From: Brachypterus glaber | Taxonomy: Eukaryota; Arthropoda; Insecta; Coleoptera; Kateretidae | Length of the DNA stretch: 64,000 nucleotides | Reading direction: 5' to 3' | Assembly (NCBI GenBank): GCA_958510825.1 | Contig: OY294049.1 | Coordinates: 35,926,774-35,990,773 of the forward strand | In this document: positions 33,004 through 44,830 of the stretch, piece by piece | Layout of the letters: every line of letters starts with the position of its first letter | Position numbering within the stretch: position 1 is the stretch's first letter | The notes under the pieces: model-generated | The model's database searches: none | What the model was told of the DNA's origin: nothing | What the model saw: the letters and a program-made list of their open reading frames with translations, nothing else | Position numbers and translations under genes: made by a program

Positions 33004-33853
33004 TAATAATTCGAATAGTCCAGTGTGTGTTCACTTCAAACGAAATAAAGCGAATTTTTATTTTTAGGACTTTTTTTACATAAAAAGTAGTAGTCGAACA
33101 CATAGGAAGATCCCTATTACACAGACCCACAAAATAAAAAAAGTACCCTGAACTTTTTACGAGACAGGTCTATTCTTATCTATTTTTTATCGCTGAATCC
33201 AAATCCGAAGTCAGATTAAGGGGATTCCAAATGATTTTCCGAAAAAAATGCAAAAAACATGATTTTTTTATGGTTTTTGTATGGTTTTTTGTAATAAAAA
33301 AAAACGGAAAATGATAAAACTAATATGACTTCACATTTGAATTCTAAATACATCGAAAACCATATTTAGTTTTTTTTTTCACGAAATTTTAATCCTTGCA
33401 GGGCTTTGGCGATTTTGAGGTATTTTTTGAGGTTATAGCCCAACCAAGACCCGTTGGGACAATTCTGGTGGCTGATTAGGATTCAGCGTGTCAAAAAACA
33501 TAGGAATTTATCTCGTCTCCAGATCAAGATACTTTTTTTTGTTCAGATGTTACGCGCTGTTTGCGCTTGGTTTGAATGCTATAGTTATCAAAATTTCGTG
33601 AAAAAAAAACTAAATATGGTTTTCGATATATTTTGATCCGTAGAATTCAAATTTTTAAATAAAGTTAGTTAGTTTTATCACTTTCCGTTTTTTTTTTATT
33701 TAAACTTCGGATTTGGATTCAGCGATAATTTTTTTTTTATTTTGTGGGTCTGTGTAATCATTCGACTACTACTTTTTATGTAAAAAAATGTCCTAAAAAT
33801 AAAAATTCGCTTTATTTCGTTTGAAGCGAAACACTGGACTATTCGAATTATTA
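33004..33853. mobile_element. 850-bp foldback element
   Basis: The left arm begins 'taataattcgaatagtccag' and the right arm ends with its complement. Matching inner landmarks include 'gcgaatttttatttttagga', 'cgctgaatccaaatccgaag' and 'gaaaaccatatttag'. Most of the element is palindromic. It is non-coding. Confidence 0.8.
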
Positions 33854-33859
33854 GTTTTA

Positions 33860-35310
33860 CAGATTTCATTTGTCGAACAAAAATCCAATACACCCAGACT
33901 TCTGGCGAGGGGGTTGCATGAACAGATATTCTCGAACGGCAATATTAGAGAATAGCAAGCCTTACCCGGTAAAAATGCTTAGCATTCTGTAATATAATCT
34001 TCCAAAAAGTTTTTTGAGCTCATGAATGTAATATATTTTTTTTTTCTTTATACATATATTTTTTTAGTTCTTAATGAATTTTTTTCAGAATTAGAACGAT
34101 GAGTTCTATTTTTTATTATTATTAAAGTTGTTCGACGTTTTTTTTTTCTATTGTGTCGCCATTAATAATTTTTCAGGTAAAAAATGTTAAAATTTCAGGT
34201 ATTATCCTAACAAAAAAGTTAACTTAAAAAGCGGTTAGCCATTTAATAATAAAAGTCCAAACCTAGCAGGCGAAAAAAATTACAAAATTTGTTTGTATGT
34301 ATTTTTTTATAAAATAATGCTACTCAAGGAGTCTTTCTACCTTCAAACTATAAAAATAATGTTGTTTGTTATTTTTTTTATATAGAAAAAAAAAATATCA
34401 TTGTGAAATTTTAGGTATGTTTATTTATATTCAAAGAATACAAAAACAATTTTTTTAGATTTTCTTTGCCATAAATTTTTGTTGAAAAAAAAACATCAAA
34501 AATCGGGGGTCGCCATGATTCCGGCCATTTGGATTGACTGAAAAACAAAACAAAACGGGATATTATTCAATATTGAAGTAGCTATACCCCGAAGTAGAAG
34601 AAAATGTTTTCGCCAAAAAATAACAAAATGGCGGACGTTTTTTAAAAATGTTCATACATTTTTACTTAATCCTGCACTTAAATAATAGTGTCAACAAATT
34701 TAATTTTCCAGATAATTTGTTATAATTTTAGACAAAATACCCAAAATTCTCGTTTTTCTTTTATTTTTAAGCCAAATTCCAAGTATTTTTTCACTGCAAT
34801 GAAATTCCAGGTTTTCCAGGTTAGTGGGACCCTGTATAATGCTCTTCTAGCTACATATATGTGAAGAGTGTAAAAACAGGCCTTACCCGGTTAAAAATGC
34901 TGAAAGCTGTTCTGCCGGAAACTTAATTATATTGGATATTTCGGAAGCTGGATGGGAAGATTTAGAATCGAACCTATCGAAGGCTGATCGATGTAAAAGT
35001 CCTGAACTCCATCACATCCCCGGAACTGGGATCCTACAGACTTATTGCTTCTTGTCCCTAATCCTTACTACACATACTTTCATATACAGTGCGTTACTAA
35101 TCATTTTGGCATATTTCCCCAAATAGCACCGATGATGAATATTCTCTAATTATTCTACTAGGAATATTCTTAGAATAAACTTTTAGATATGCTATGATTA
35201 TGCTTATAACTTGCGCTTAAAATACATAAAGAAGTTTCTTTTAAGAATTTTCTTATGCTATGCACATTCTAAGAATGTTCTGATAGAAGTTTCAAGTGAA
35301 ATTAATGGTA
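33860..35310. other. AT-rich intergenic DNA with short scattered motifs
   Basis: The phrase 'ccttacccggtaaaaatgct' occurs at about 33.96 kb and again, slightly changed, at about 34.88 kb. No gene can be supported. Confidence 0.4.
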
Positions 35311-35315
35311 AACTC

Positions 35316-35500
35316 GGCGCAGAATCTGAGTAAAAAATTGGACCAGGGAGCTATGATTAGTGGTTTAAAAATAACTGATATTTTTAATGCCCATTGTTAT
35401 TTTGATAGCTTTTGACATTCAGATTAAATTGACTGTCATTTTAAGTCTTACAAATAATTACAAAAAATTTGTTTTTAAAAAGTGAAAGTTTGTTTAAAAT
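35316..35500 (+). repeat. Dispersed repeat R1, uninterrupted copy
   Basis: It aligns to 1-151 and then, without a gap, to 575-620. It therefore represents the empty site for the element at 152-574. Confidence 0.75.
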
Positions 35501-36780
35501 TATAATAAAAATAAATTTTTTTATTGATAATGTGCTATTAAAATAAAATTTTAGAGTATACTGTAAATGGTATTGCATTACCTGAGCTTGTGATGCCTAA
35601 AATTATATTTTTTTAAATAAAATTATGGACCAGTGTTATTTAAACTTGCCGAAAAAAAAATCTGCCACATCGTTTACTATAAAACTTTTAGTAAAGTAGG
35701 TAACACAGCATCGATATTCATTGAAAAAATAATGCTAAAGCCATTAAAAGGTAGTGACTTTCATGACACGTCATGACGTGACCTTTGTAAAAAAAACGAC
35801 AGTGTGGCTATATCTTTTTAGTTTAATTAAATAGTAAGCAATAATAGTGGACAGACACGGTGAATGAATAACAAATAGGAATGGCGTGTCCTGTCAATCA
35901 AGAGAAGGCAGGGAAACAATGATATAGTATATTAAAGTACTAGTTTTATAACATACGTTTTTAGCGCACGAGTACAAGTTTATGAAACGAGTGCTTTATA
36001 CAATTTTTTCTATTTTTCTCTAAAATTTTAAAAAACTTACATTTAAATTGATGACTGATTTAGGGATTTTTGTTTTGGATTGGCATTACAGTTTACACCA
36101 TGTTTAAAATTCTAAGAACAAATGGTATTTTGATATATTTTATAGTCATCTCTTCTCTTTTTTACTGCAATTAACCAAGCCACAATTTTAACATGGTAAA
36201 AATAACCTAAACACAAAATTTTGTAGAAAATTCAACTTTAAAGCGACATTGACATTTGCACGGAAAACGTCAAGCGATAGGCCAGGTGTGTTGCCAACCC
36301 AAAAGAACAAAAAGTACAGACCTCTTATAGGCCTATAAGAACACGCAAAATGCGTGTGATTATGAGCTTATAAGAGTCGCAAAATAGAAAAATACATTTA
36401 GAGTATACCAAGAGAAAAGTTGACATTTTATCTTTCGAGTCTTAGTTCGACATCTGTCAGACGAAGACGAGTTTTTCCTGCAAATAAAATGTGTTTTCTA
36501 GGTTAGGTTATAGCAACCTTCAAGTTTTAACGTTTGGACTTAAATACAGATAAACTTCAGACGACAGGACTGCCACTTATAATTACTCTCTAGCAATTAC
36601 TATAGTAAGAATATATGCTTGCGAAACCAAATATGTCACGTTTAAATAACCTTGAAAACGTAAAGATGTAAGATAAAAAAAAACTTTCTACTGTACAAGT
36701 AAAGCAAAACCGTGATAACATTAATATGTTTTAAGCCTCCAGTTACGAGACACTGGTTTCTTTACTTGAAAATTTCTTAA
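35501..36780. other. Intergenic DNA, nothing recognised
   Basis: AT-rich with no element ends. 'atggcgtgtcctgtcaatcaa' type sequence at 35.88 kb recurs, altered, at 37.08 kb. Confidence 0.4.
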
Positions 36781-36794
36781 TATCGTGTCACATA

Positions 36795-36882
36795 AAGTTC
36801 TCGGCTGGGATCTTCATATAATTTTGGGACACTTTTGGGTCACATAAAAACAATGATCCCAGCCGAGAACTTTGTTGATATC
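36795..36882. repeat. Hairpin with 18-bp perfect arms
   Basis: AAGTTCTCGGCTGGGATC is followed about 50 bases later by its exact reverse complement. The arms are GC-balanced in an AT-rich context. It may be an unusual RNA hairpin or a small foldback. Confidence 0.7.
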
Positions 36883-36899
36883 GTAAGCCCCCTTCACCC

Positions 36900-37330
36900 C
36901 GTCTTAAACATATTAATGTCAATATTAATATAAGAATGGCTATTACAATATGTGCATATATTTTACTATACGTTGTTGCAACGCGTGGTTGAATCTGGCT
37001 AAATCTTTTCGTTGGAGTGAAATAATTCTATTGATGCAGAATTAAATCCAACTCTTCCGGGAAGAGTCTTCCCTGCCTATGGGGATGGCGTGCCGTGTCA
37101 ATCAAAAGTCCACGGGACGTGACCAATTTCGCGTTTCCGCTTAAAACACCGCCATTTTCGTTTGCTCGTTAGTACCTTGATTTCGGCCGGTCGCGTTTTC
37201 ACAACGTCAGCAACCGTGGCTTCTCTGGGAAATCGCCTAATAGACACTTTGTGCTCTTTTTCCCAGTCCTGACAGTCCCCAGTTATTGTCAGAAATCGCA
37301 GAACCGCCACTAATTACACGCTAGACTATT
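36900..37330. other. Non-repetitive GC-balanced island, intergenic
   Basis: It is unique in the window. A 70-codon frame on the - strand (37310-37098) has varied codons but no recognisable domain. Two TGACAG-type Meis/Hth cores lie at about 37265-37295. It may be a conserved non-coding element. Confidence 0.3.
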
Positions 37331-37559
37331 CTATAAACTTGCAGTATAAAAGTCGAGGTCTATTTGATATGTTAAGATAAAACGTAGGCTTTTGAAAGTA
37401 ATCCCCCAAAAACAAAAAATTTATGGTTAAACTTTTAAAAAAATCGAAAAAAGCTCAAAGAAAATTTCGATTAAAATTTTTTTTTCAGGAAAAATTACTT
37501 TTCACACCGGTCTGGATACAATTTTTAACCCAAGTTTTTTTTAAAATTTAATTATTTAG

Positions 37560-38215
37560 AGCCTTGGTATCTTTTTAAGACCAAATTTAAAAAAATCTAT
37601 CGATGCCTTTGTAAAAAAACGATTTTTATTTGTTTTAACAAAAAAAAATTACATATTCAAAAATTATTTTAGATATTCAGATTTTACGTCAAAAAGCGAT
37701 AAAAAAGTTTTTATGGACATTTGAGCTAAATTGCTTTTCAAGGGAGCTAGCGTACTTTTAAATGGCATTTATAGAATATTTATCATCTCATATCTCAGAA
37801 ACGGTTTAATTTATTGACATCAAATTTTTACTGTAGTATAGAACTAATAAATGTAAACATTTAACATTTTATTAAAATTAACTTTTTGACCAGAGGCGTA
37901 GTCTACGCCGCGTAGATAATGGGTGCCCCTGGTTAAAAATTCAATTTTTTTATGCCATAAAATGATAATTTTTATTGGTGGCAAAAATTTCAAGTCAATA
38001 TGTTAAATCGTTCCTGAGTTATGAAGTGAATAATATTCTAAAAATGCCCCTTAAACGTGGTCTAGCTCCCCTTAAAAGCCATTTAACACAAACGTTCATA
38101 GAAACTTTTTTTCTTACTTTTTGACGTTAAATCTGAGTATCTAAAATAATTTTTAAATATGTCATATTTTTTTGGTTAAAACAAATGAAAATCGTTTTTC
38201 TCAAAATAGTACGGT
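37560..38215. mobile_element. Foldback element of about 650 bp
   Basis: Left landmarks 'cgatttttatttgttttaac', 'attcagattttacgtcaaaa' and 'caagggagctagcgt' recur in reverse order and complement on the right. The centre is GC-rich ('gtagtctacgccgcgtag'). It is non-coding. Confidence 0.75.
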
Positions 38216-38860
38216 ATACTAACAAAAAAAAATACAATTCAGAGGATTTTTTTTTCCAAGTACCTACAATGAAGCCACTTTATCTTGCTTACTTAGTTTT
38301 ACCTAAGAATTCCCTTTCTTTGTGCTTCTGGTTACTGAAAGTAGTTAGATTGTTTCAACAATTGATGACGCCGAGTTCCCATGGAATGATGTTATTTTTT
38401 TACAATTAAAACTATTATGTCTTATGTTATTTTAAACAATTAAAAACGTGGGACCTTTTCTAGATAATCTTCAAGATTTTTCGAGGTAATCTTGAAGAAA
38501 AGCGATTTAATCTTAAAGGAAATCTCAAGTAAATCTTAAGGGATTGCCTCCCAGAAGGAATTCGGGTGTACATTTTTTTTAGCGGTTTACGCCTCGGGCC
38601 AAATAGAGAATTTGATGTATTAAGAATAAACCAAAAAAGTACTTTTTTAAATACCATACAAAATAACATTAAAAGTAACCATTTTTTATGTAACATTCTC
38701 TTCTTTTATTAGCTTTAACGACCGTCAATCATTGTCATAGACAAAAAATGTCACAATATTTCATATGTTAAAAGGTACGAGTTTTTAACCAATGATGTAG
38801 CTTAAAAATCGCGGGAATTTTAAAGTAATATCTTGCATAATTGGACGGGCTATAGTACAT
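38216..38860. other. AT-rich intergenic DNA, nothing recognised
   Basis: Repeated 'atcttaag' and 'atcttgaag' motifs lie at 38460-38550. No gene is visible. Confidence 0.4.
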
Positions 38861-38866
38861 ATTATA

Positions 38867-39588
38867 CAGAGCGGTCCAAAAGTCAACCCCCCCCTCTTAA
38901 CTTTTGAACCAGTTGAGCTATCGACTTCAAATTTGGAACTTTTAAATAAGACAACTTAAACTACCTTTTAGCATATATTTAATACTTTCAGCTCTTAAAA
39001 TGTGGGCAGGGAGGCATGGGGGCACATTTTATTAAATGGAAAGGGAGGTTGTGTAATACATCATTTTAAAGGTTATAAAATCCTCCATTTAACTCCATAT
39101 TTTTAAATTAAAAAAAAAATTGGGTTTAAAATGGGGTTGAAAATGGGTATTATTGTCAAAATTCCTCTAAAAAAAAAACAAATAATTTTTTAAAAATGCC
39201 TAATTTCATCATTAAAAAATGTTAATTATACTTTTAAACTAATTTTAGTTGACATAAATAAAAATTTATAAAAAAAAACTTAAAAAATCGAATGTTTTAG
39301 CACAAAAAATTGAAAAATCAAAACCTTAAAAAACATTTTTTTAAAATTTTAAAATGTTAGCTTAAATAGAGAATTTTATGAGCTTTAAAATGATGTATCA
39401 CACGACCCCCCTTTCCATTTAAAAAAATGTCCCCCCCATGCCCCCCTGCCCACTTTTAAGAGCTGAAAATATCAACTATATCCTAAAAGATAGTTTAAGT
39501 TGTCTTATTTAAGAGTTCTAAATTTGAAGTCGATATCTCAACTCGTTCAAAAGTTAAAAGGGGGGGGGGTGACTTTTGGACCGCTCTG
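38867..39588 (+). mobile_element. 720-bp TA-target element (CAGAGCGGTCC family), copy 1
   Basis: The ends CAGAGCGGTCCAAAAGTCA and complement are flanked by TA. The inverted similarity runs about 240 bp into each side, including a C run, 'gttgagctatcgacttcaaa' and 'cagctcttaaaatgtgggca'. It is a non-autonomous Tc1/mariner-type foldback. Copies 2 and 3 have the opposite internal orientation. Confidence 0.9.
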
Positions 39589-39599
39589 TATGTAAAATA

Positions 39600-40140
39600 A
39601 TTAAACAAGAAACAAGAGCAAACGTTATTTTAATAAAAGTAAATTGAAAATTCCTCATCGGATTCCCGTCATATTTTGCGTGCGACTGATAATGACGCTT
39701 AAAAGTCCGAAGGGGAATAATTATTAAGTTTGACGAAAAGAGAGGGAGGATTTCAGGCGATAACCCGCTGACAATGGCCAGGAAATGTAGTTATGTAACT
39801 CAAATGACACATGCATGATGCGATTACAATTATATGAATATGTATATCTCTTCCCTTGAAAAGGATTCATCCAGAGGGTGCGCCCAGGAAATTTTAATAG
39901 TTTAATACAATGTAATTTTTGAACTGGGTTTTTGTAAGTTAAAGAGTCATGCTCAGAATTTGCAATGAGGCCATACAGGTTTTTTTAAGCTTCCAACTTT
40001 CAACAAAGTATATATACACATTAACCTCGTTTTTTGAAATAAATCAATTTTTTTTATAAATAACCTCTATATATTTGTTTTTATACGGGTTCCCCTTTTA
40101 TTTTAATATCGTTGACTATGTAGGTATATCTCTTCCTCAT
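39600..40140. other. Intergenic DNA, nothing recognised
   Basis: CTTGAAAAGGATTCATCCAG at 39855 recurs at 40324, bracketing the hairpin at 40151-40311. Confidence 0.4.
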
Positions 40141-40150
40141 AGAAAAAATG

Positions 40151-40311
40151 GATTCCTTGAGTCAAGGACACGTGTCTTTGGATATGTTCAAAGCCCTATT
40201 CTCTTGTTTCAAGGCTGGCATTGACTTTGGTTCAAGAAAATGCCAGCCTTGAAACAAGAGAATATGGCTTTGAACATATATAAATACACGTGTCCTTGGT
40301 TCAAGGAATTC
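40151..40311. repeat. Long hairpin, arms about 72 bp
   Basis: The left arm (40151-40222) and the right arm (40239-40311) are about 90 percent complementary, with a 16-base loop. Landmarks are 'caaggacacgtgt', 'atgttcaaagcc' and 'cttgtttcaaggctggcatt'. It is flanked by a 22-bp direct repeat (39855-39876 and 40324-40345). Confidence 0.85.
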
Positions 40312-40343
40312 GTTTTTTCTATGCTTGAAAAGGATTCATCCAG

Positions 40344-40668
40344 AGTAGGGTTTCGAGTCCTGAAATTCGGAATCCCGAAACTTCGGGATATCCTGAAGAT
40401 TTTTGAATCCCGGAATCCCGAAAATACCGAAAAGTCTCGAAAATATCGAAAGAAAAACCCAAAATCCCGAAAAAAAAATTTACGAATTTATTTATTAAAC
40501 TTGTGGTGTAATTGTAATTTGAGCGTAGTATTTTTTGTTTAGGATGGTAAAAAGGATAGATACTTAATTTATGATGAAATTAGACATTTTTTAATTTCGG
40601 GATCCAGAACTTTTTGAAAATTTCGGGATTTCGGGATCCCGAAACCTGGAATTCCTAGTCTGGCAGCT
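40344..40668. mobile_element. Miniature element rich in TCCCGAAA motifs
   Basis: Its ends 'tagggtttcgagtcctgaaa' and 'gggatcccgaaacctgg' are approximate inverted repeats. TCCCGAAA and TTTCGGGA occur many times inside. Repeats of this kind are common in insect genomes. The 100-codon frame here follows the repeated motif and is not a gene. Confidence 0.65.
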
Positions 40669-40839
40669 TTCAGAAGGTCTTAAAAAATCCCCAAAAAGGA
40701 ATAATTAATGTTAGTTTGGGGGGTGGGGGTGGAGAAAAAATTTCCCAACTTCTGATTGAGAAATTTCCCAACTACAAAAAAATTTTGATGACTAAAAAAA
40801 AAGGTCATCACCCTGAAACAATTTTTGTTCCTGAAGCTC

Positions 40840-41220
40840 TCTAACAAAACTTGGCGCCCCCAACAAAACTAAAGAAAAATGGTGCCCAAGAAATACCCTC
40901 AAGAAACCCTGACGGTTTCTGCAAAACTTGGCGCCCCTACAGAAATAAATTGGCGCCCAAAAAAAAAATCCCTAAAAAAAAGCTTTGTCCCTGGCGGTTT
41001 CTACCAACCTTTGCTCCCTTACCAAAATAAATTGGTGCCCAAAAAAATACCCTCGATCGAGAAAAAAAGCTTTGACCCTGGCGGTTTATGCCAAACTTGG
41101 CGCCCCTACTAAAATAAATTGGCGCCCAAAAATACCCTCAAAAAAAAAACAAAAAACGTTGTCCCTGGCGGTTTCTACCAAAACTTGGCGCCCTACCACC
41201 AATAAAAAAGCCTTCACTCT
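40840..41220 (+). repeat. 86-bp minisatellite with TTGGCGCC motifs
   Basis: About four units are marked by 'ccctggcggtttctacc' at 40908, 40989, 41077 and 41163. Each also has 'aaaataaattggcgcccaaa'. The unit is degenerate with A-run length differences. The open frames across it are repeat artefacts. Confidence 0.8.
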
Positions 41221-41882
41221 CTAAAATTTCCAACTTTATTTAAAAATATACAAATTATTACTCAAATTTTCCCAACTTTCTACCAATTTACCCCAAAAAT
41301 GACAACTAAATTTCCGAAATTTTCCACTCATTTTCCCAACTTGACAGTACATTGTCCCAACTGTTTTCAGGCAGATCTCCATATCAGCAATGGTAAGTCA
41401 CAATATCCATAAATAAACCATGAAAATTTTTAATTTAAAGATTAAATATGAACTCATTTTAATATTATGATTAAATGAAAAAAAAAATCGGAATATTTTT
41501 TAATAGTATTTTTTAGCTTATCTTTATGATTGATAACTGAAACAAAAAGGATTCAATTTCATTAGAAGAATCCATGAATATATTAAGGGAAAAACGGGAA
41601 AAATGAATTTTCACACGGTAAAGATGCACGAAGCCATCAATAGATAAACGAGGTGTCATTTTCCGTTTAAATTATATTTTGTTTTTCTCTTCCTTACGTA
41701 CAATATTGGCTACAGGAAATACATAACTTATAAACTCACATAACATAAGAAATTCTATATTTTTTGTAAGAAAAATTGAAAAAAATATTGAAAATTTTAA
41801 AACACTGCTTAGATTAAAAATTTTCAACAGGTATAATTTATTATTCCATCAATCTATTTTCTAATCATCGTACAAAGTGATA

Positions 41883-41927
41883 TTGGTAGACTGACAGTTT
41901 CGGGCTGCTGGCCCTCTTCAGTACCAA
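41883..41927 (-). ncRNA. Minimal type I hammerhead ribozyme
   Basis: On the - strand the parts occur in order: stem I 5' strand TTGGTA, core CTGAAGA, stem II GGGC with loop CAGCA and GCCC, core GAAA, a very short stem III (CTGTCAG), cleavage triplet GTC, and stem I 3' strand TACCAA. All conserved core bases (CUGANGA, GAAA, NUH) are present and both stems are fully paired. Tiny stem III hammerheads like this are known from Penelope-like retroelements and related repeats. Predicted cleavage is after the C of GTC, just before TACCAA. No GIY-YIG or reverse transcriptase is found nearby, so it would be an orphan or a terminal fragment. Confidence 0.85.
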
Positions 41928-41984
41928 GAGTCAACCCTGCGCGCTGATTAAAAAAACATTTTAGACTTTATTCGCAAAAGGAAT

Positions 41985-42090
41985 ATTTATTTTTTATTTT
42001 TATTTATTTACCAGTAGATAAATTACAAAGTCATGGGGAGTCCCAAATAAGCTTTAGGCTTGTGCTAGGGACTCCCCATTAATTTAAGCA
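41985..42090 (-). mobile_element. LINE 3' end with AATAAAT tail
   Basis: On the - strand it reads 'tggggagtccctagcacaag', then 'ttatttgggactccccatga', then 'ctttgtaatttatc', and an (AAATA)-type tail. This matches the common 3' end of jockey-like LINEs and the fragment at 13835-13905. Confidence 0.75.
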
Positions 42091-42250
42091 TACAAATTAT
42101 CCAACATGATCCAAAAAATCATTGTGCATATGACAGTCGATTTAAAATTTTCTTCCTTTTTTCTTTATTCTTACTAAATCTTCATTTTCATATTCTTTCC
42201 ATTCTTAGCATATAGCCATTAGATTGATGTAGACTTGTGCTCCATTCATA

Positions 42251-42286
<36 letters not shown>

Positions 42287-42290
42287 GGGT
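42251..42290. repeat. (GTCT)n microsatellite
   Basis: About ten GTCT units in a row. Confidence 0.95.
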
Positions 42291-42299
42291 GTAAACTCT

Positions 42300-43270
42300 C
42301 TAACTCCATTTCTACATGAGATATCGACTTGCGGTTTTTTGCATATTGTGTCTTATCGTATTCCGAAGAGCTAATTAGATTTTGGTGGTAAACGATTGGG
42401 GGTAAGGGGGTAAAAATAGAGTAAAACTCCTATTTTTCGCGTTTTTTGTTTATAATTAAGGCAATTATTATTGTATTTGGTTAATTTAGCACTTATATAA
42501 AAGATAATTTTAAATTGGTCAAAAAATGCTATAAGCAACGTTTTCCTAAAACGCATTGTTTTCGAGATATTGGCATTTAAAGCAGTAAAAGGTTTTTTTA
42601 GCATATCTCACATATTTATAATCCGATTTCAAAAAATTATTATATTTTAAATAATAGCTCTTTTTAAGCCCTATAAAAAAATATTATATACAGTTTTTTG
42701 CTAGAATATAATGTTTTAAAGATACATAATTTAAAATCAAACAAAACACCTAGTTTGAAATTTGCAAACTAGATGGCTCTAGTGTACAATAGTGCCGATG
42801 TTTTGACAGGGTGCTTGCAACGTTTCATCTAGTTTCAAAGGTTAAGAACGCAAAATATTTTTACATATAGGTATTTCTACCTAAAATAAAAAATAAATTA
42901 CCCAGTTTTACGGGTAATTGTGGGTAAATTTGGACAATAGAGGTAAATTAAATTGTCAGAATGTTTAGTAATTGATTAAGGAAACAATAATTATAGAGAA
43001 ATTAAAAACAATTAGTTATTATTTGCTTATTATATTAAAAAAAATATAACTCGGAAGTAATCAATCAAAAGACAAAAGTTTTTATTGTTACGCCAAATTA
43101 AAGCGTATCATTTCGAAATGTTTTACCGAAGTTCTATTGTAATGTAAAATTAGTTGGAATTAATGAAATCTTAGATATCTATTCAAAAAAGACCTAAATG
43201 AGGTTCTCTCAAAGTGCTTTATCAAAACAACCGGTCCGGACAAAGACAATAAAAAAACAAGCCGTGAAGA
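42300..43270. other. AT-rich intergenic DNA, nothing recognised
   Basis: The 77-codon frame at 42371-42604 (-) has no recognisable motif. The surrounding phrases resemble common insect repeats, but I cannot delimit an element. Confidence 0.4.
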
Positions 43271-43277
43271 TATGTAA

Positions 43278-43634
43278 CCCTTGCGACTTTACAATCACGC
43301 TGAAAAAACTCTGGAAACATTTTAATAACATTTTGTAATCATGCTGTTACCAGAGTATTTCCAGAGTGTATTTGTGCCCTTTATCCATAACGTTCCCAGA
43401 GTAAGTCAGAGTTGAATCAGAGTGGTTCCAGGCTTGATTCACAGTAGATCCAAAGTGGGTTTGGATTTTTTTTTTTTAAATCAGAGCGTTTTCAGAGTGT
43501 TTTCGTTTGGACTTTTTTTTTTTTTTTTTTCAAAAATGGCACAAAACCACTCTGGAAACACGTTGGCAGCAAGAATGTTTTCACTCTGACTCTGTTTCCA
43601 GAGTGTTTCCAGAGTAAGTTGAAGGTCGCAAGGG
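43278..43634. mobile_element. Element with CCCTTGCGAC ends and CCAGAGTG motifs
   Basis: It begins CCCTTGCGACTTTACAATC and ends 'gttgaaggtcgcaaggg'. The interior is filled with repeats of 'ctctggaaac' and 'tttccagagtg' in both orientations. It is non-coding. Confidence 0.75.
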
Positions 43635-43639
43635 AATGC

Positions 43640-44470
43640 TACGCAATTTCATTATAAATTATTGCATTTTCCCAAATACTTAAAAAAGAAAAAAATTTCA
43701 AAAAAATAAAAAAACATTTTTTAACATTTTTTTTATTTCCTTTTTGAGAAAAAAATATATATTTATTGAAAAAAAAAATTTTTTTTTAAGATCTTTATTT
43801 TTGAGTGTTACGCCCATGTTAATGGTATAGGAAAATAGCGTTACAGGGGGGGGGTGGGGGTTCCAAAATGATCAAAATTTGCGTGACGTAATACTTGAAC
43901 GTTCCCTTACTAGCCATAAATAGGGTAGCAATAACTATAGTATACGTATACGGTCTCATGTAAATCTTAAAAAAAAATCAAAGATTTTTGATCCGGCCCT
44001 GTTTAAGAGTCCAACAAATGATACTCTACAAATCAATTTGAATAAATTGAACACCCTTATCTGGAATATTCAATTATTTAAATTTTCTAATTCAATATTG
44101 GCTATAAACCTAATCTAATTGTATTGAATATCTCTTAAAATACACCAATAAAATTTATTTATTCAAATAAAACAATCAAATTAAAATTACACCGAAAAAA
44201 CATGTCTGACCCGGGTACCCAAAGACCTCATATGTATACATATAAGTAAAGCTAAAGATTTTTGACATACTTTATTTTTCAGAAATTGCACTCTGCATGT
44301 ACACTGAACAATAGGGTAATTAATAACGTAATTAGGTTATAGTATACAACAATAAATAGTTGTATATGCGCCAATCACTATATATTGCATAGAATACAAC
44401 AACAAAAAAGTAAACCTGTTCGGTATTTACAAACGAGTGCAGTTGTTCGATTTACAATAACAAACTGTTA
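43640..44470 (-). other. Intergenic DNA with a dispersed-repeat fragment
   Basis: 43800-43945 is the reverse complement of part of the unit at 10814-11211 ('gtgttacgcccatgttaatg' onward). The remainder is AT-rich with no gene. Confidence 0.6.
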
Positions 44471-44479
44471 AGCGATCAG

Positions 44480-44830
44480 GTTTTACTTTGTCGGGCAAAG
44501 AGCGAGGTAGGCGTGGCTTGCAAATCCACAGGTTCGGACCCCTCTCCTTCCTACGTCACGATCCTCGCTTCAAAACGCAGGCAATTCACCGCACCCGTCC
44601 GCCCGACTGGCTAGCAGAGCCTGGTAGGAAGAGAGGTGAAAATGTGATGGACTTCGTACAAGAAACAAAGAGAGAGTATTCGGAGGAAGAAAAATAGGCG
44701 GTACGCGTACCTCTAACAACTGGTGAATTCAGCCGCGTGGTTTGGGGGGCGTGTCAGTATTTAAAAACTCATGTATCTTCCTACGTTTGACGAGTTGTAA
44801 TGTGGGTGTTCTGTGATGTATTTTAAATTG
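44480..44830. other. GC-rich unique island, intergenic
   Basis: It is unlike the surroundings and unique in the window. A B-box-like 'aggttcggacccc' and an anticodon-arm-like 'gtggcttgcaaatccac' are present, but no full tRNA fold closes. A 69-codon frame (44488-44697) has no recognised motif. Confidence 0.3.

Noticed and set aside
40240..41224. Several open frames of 77-100 codons
   Set aside because: They run through the TCCCGAAA-rich element and the 86-bp minisatellite and reflect repeat periodicity.
44500..44560. tRNA gene
   Set aside because: B-box and anticodon-arm look-alikes are present, but the acceptor and D arms do not pair.
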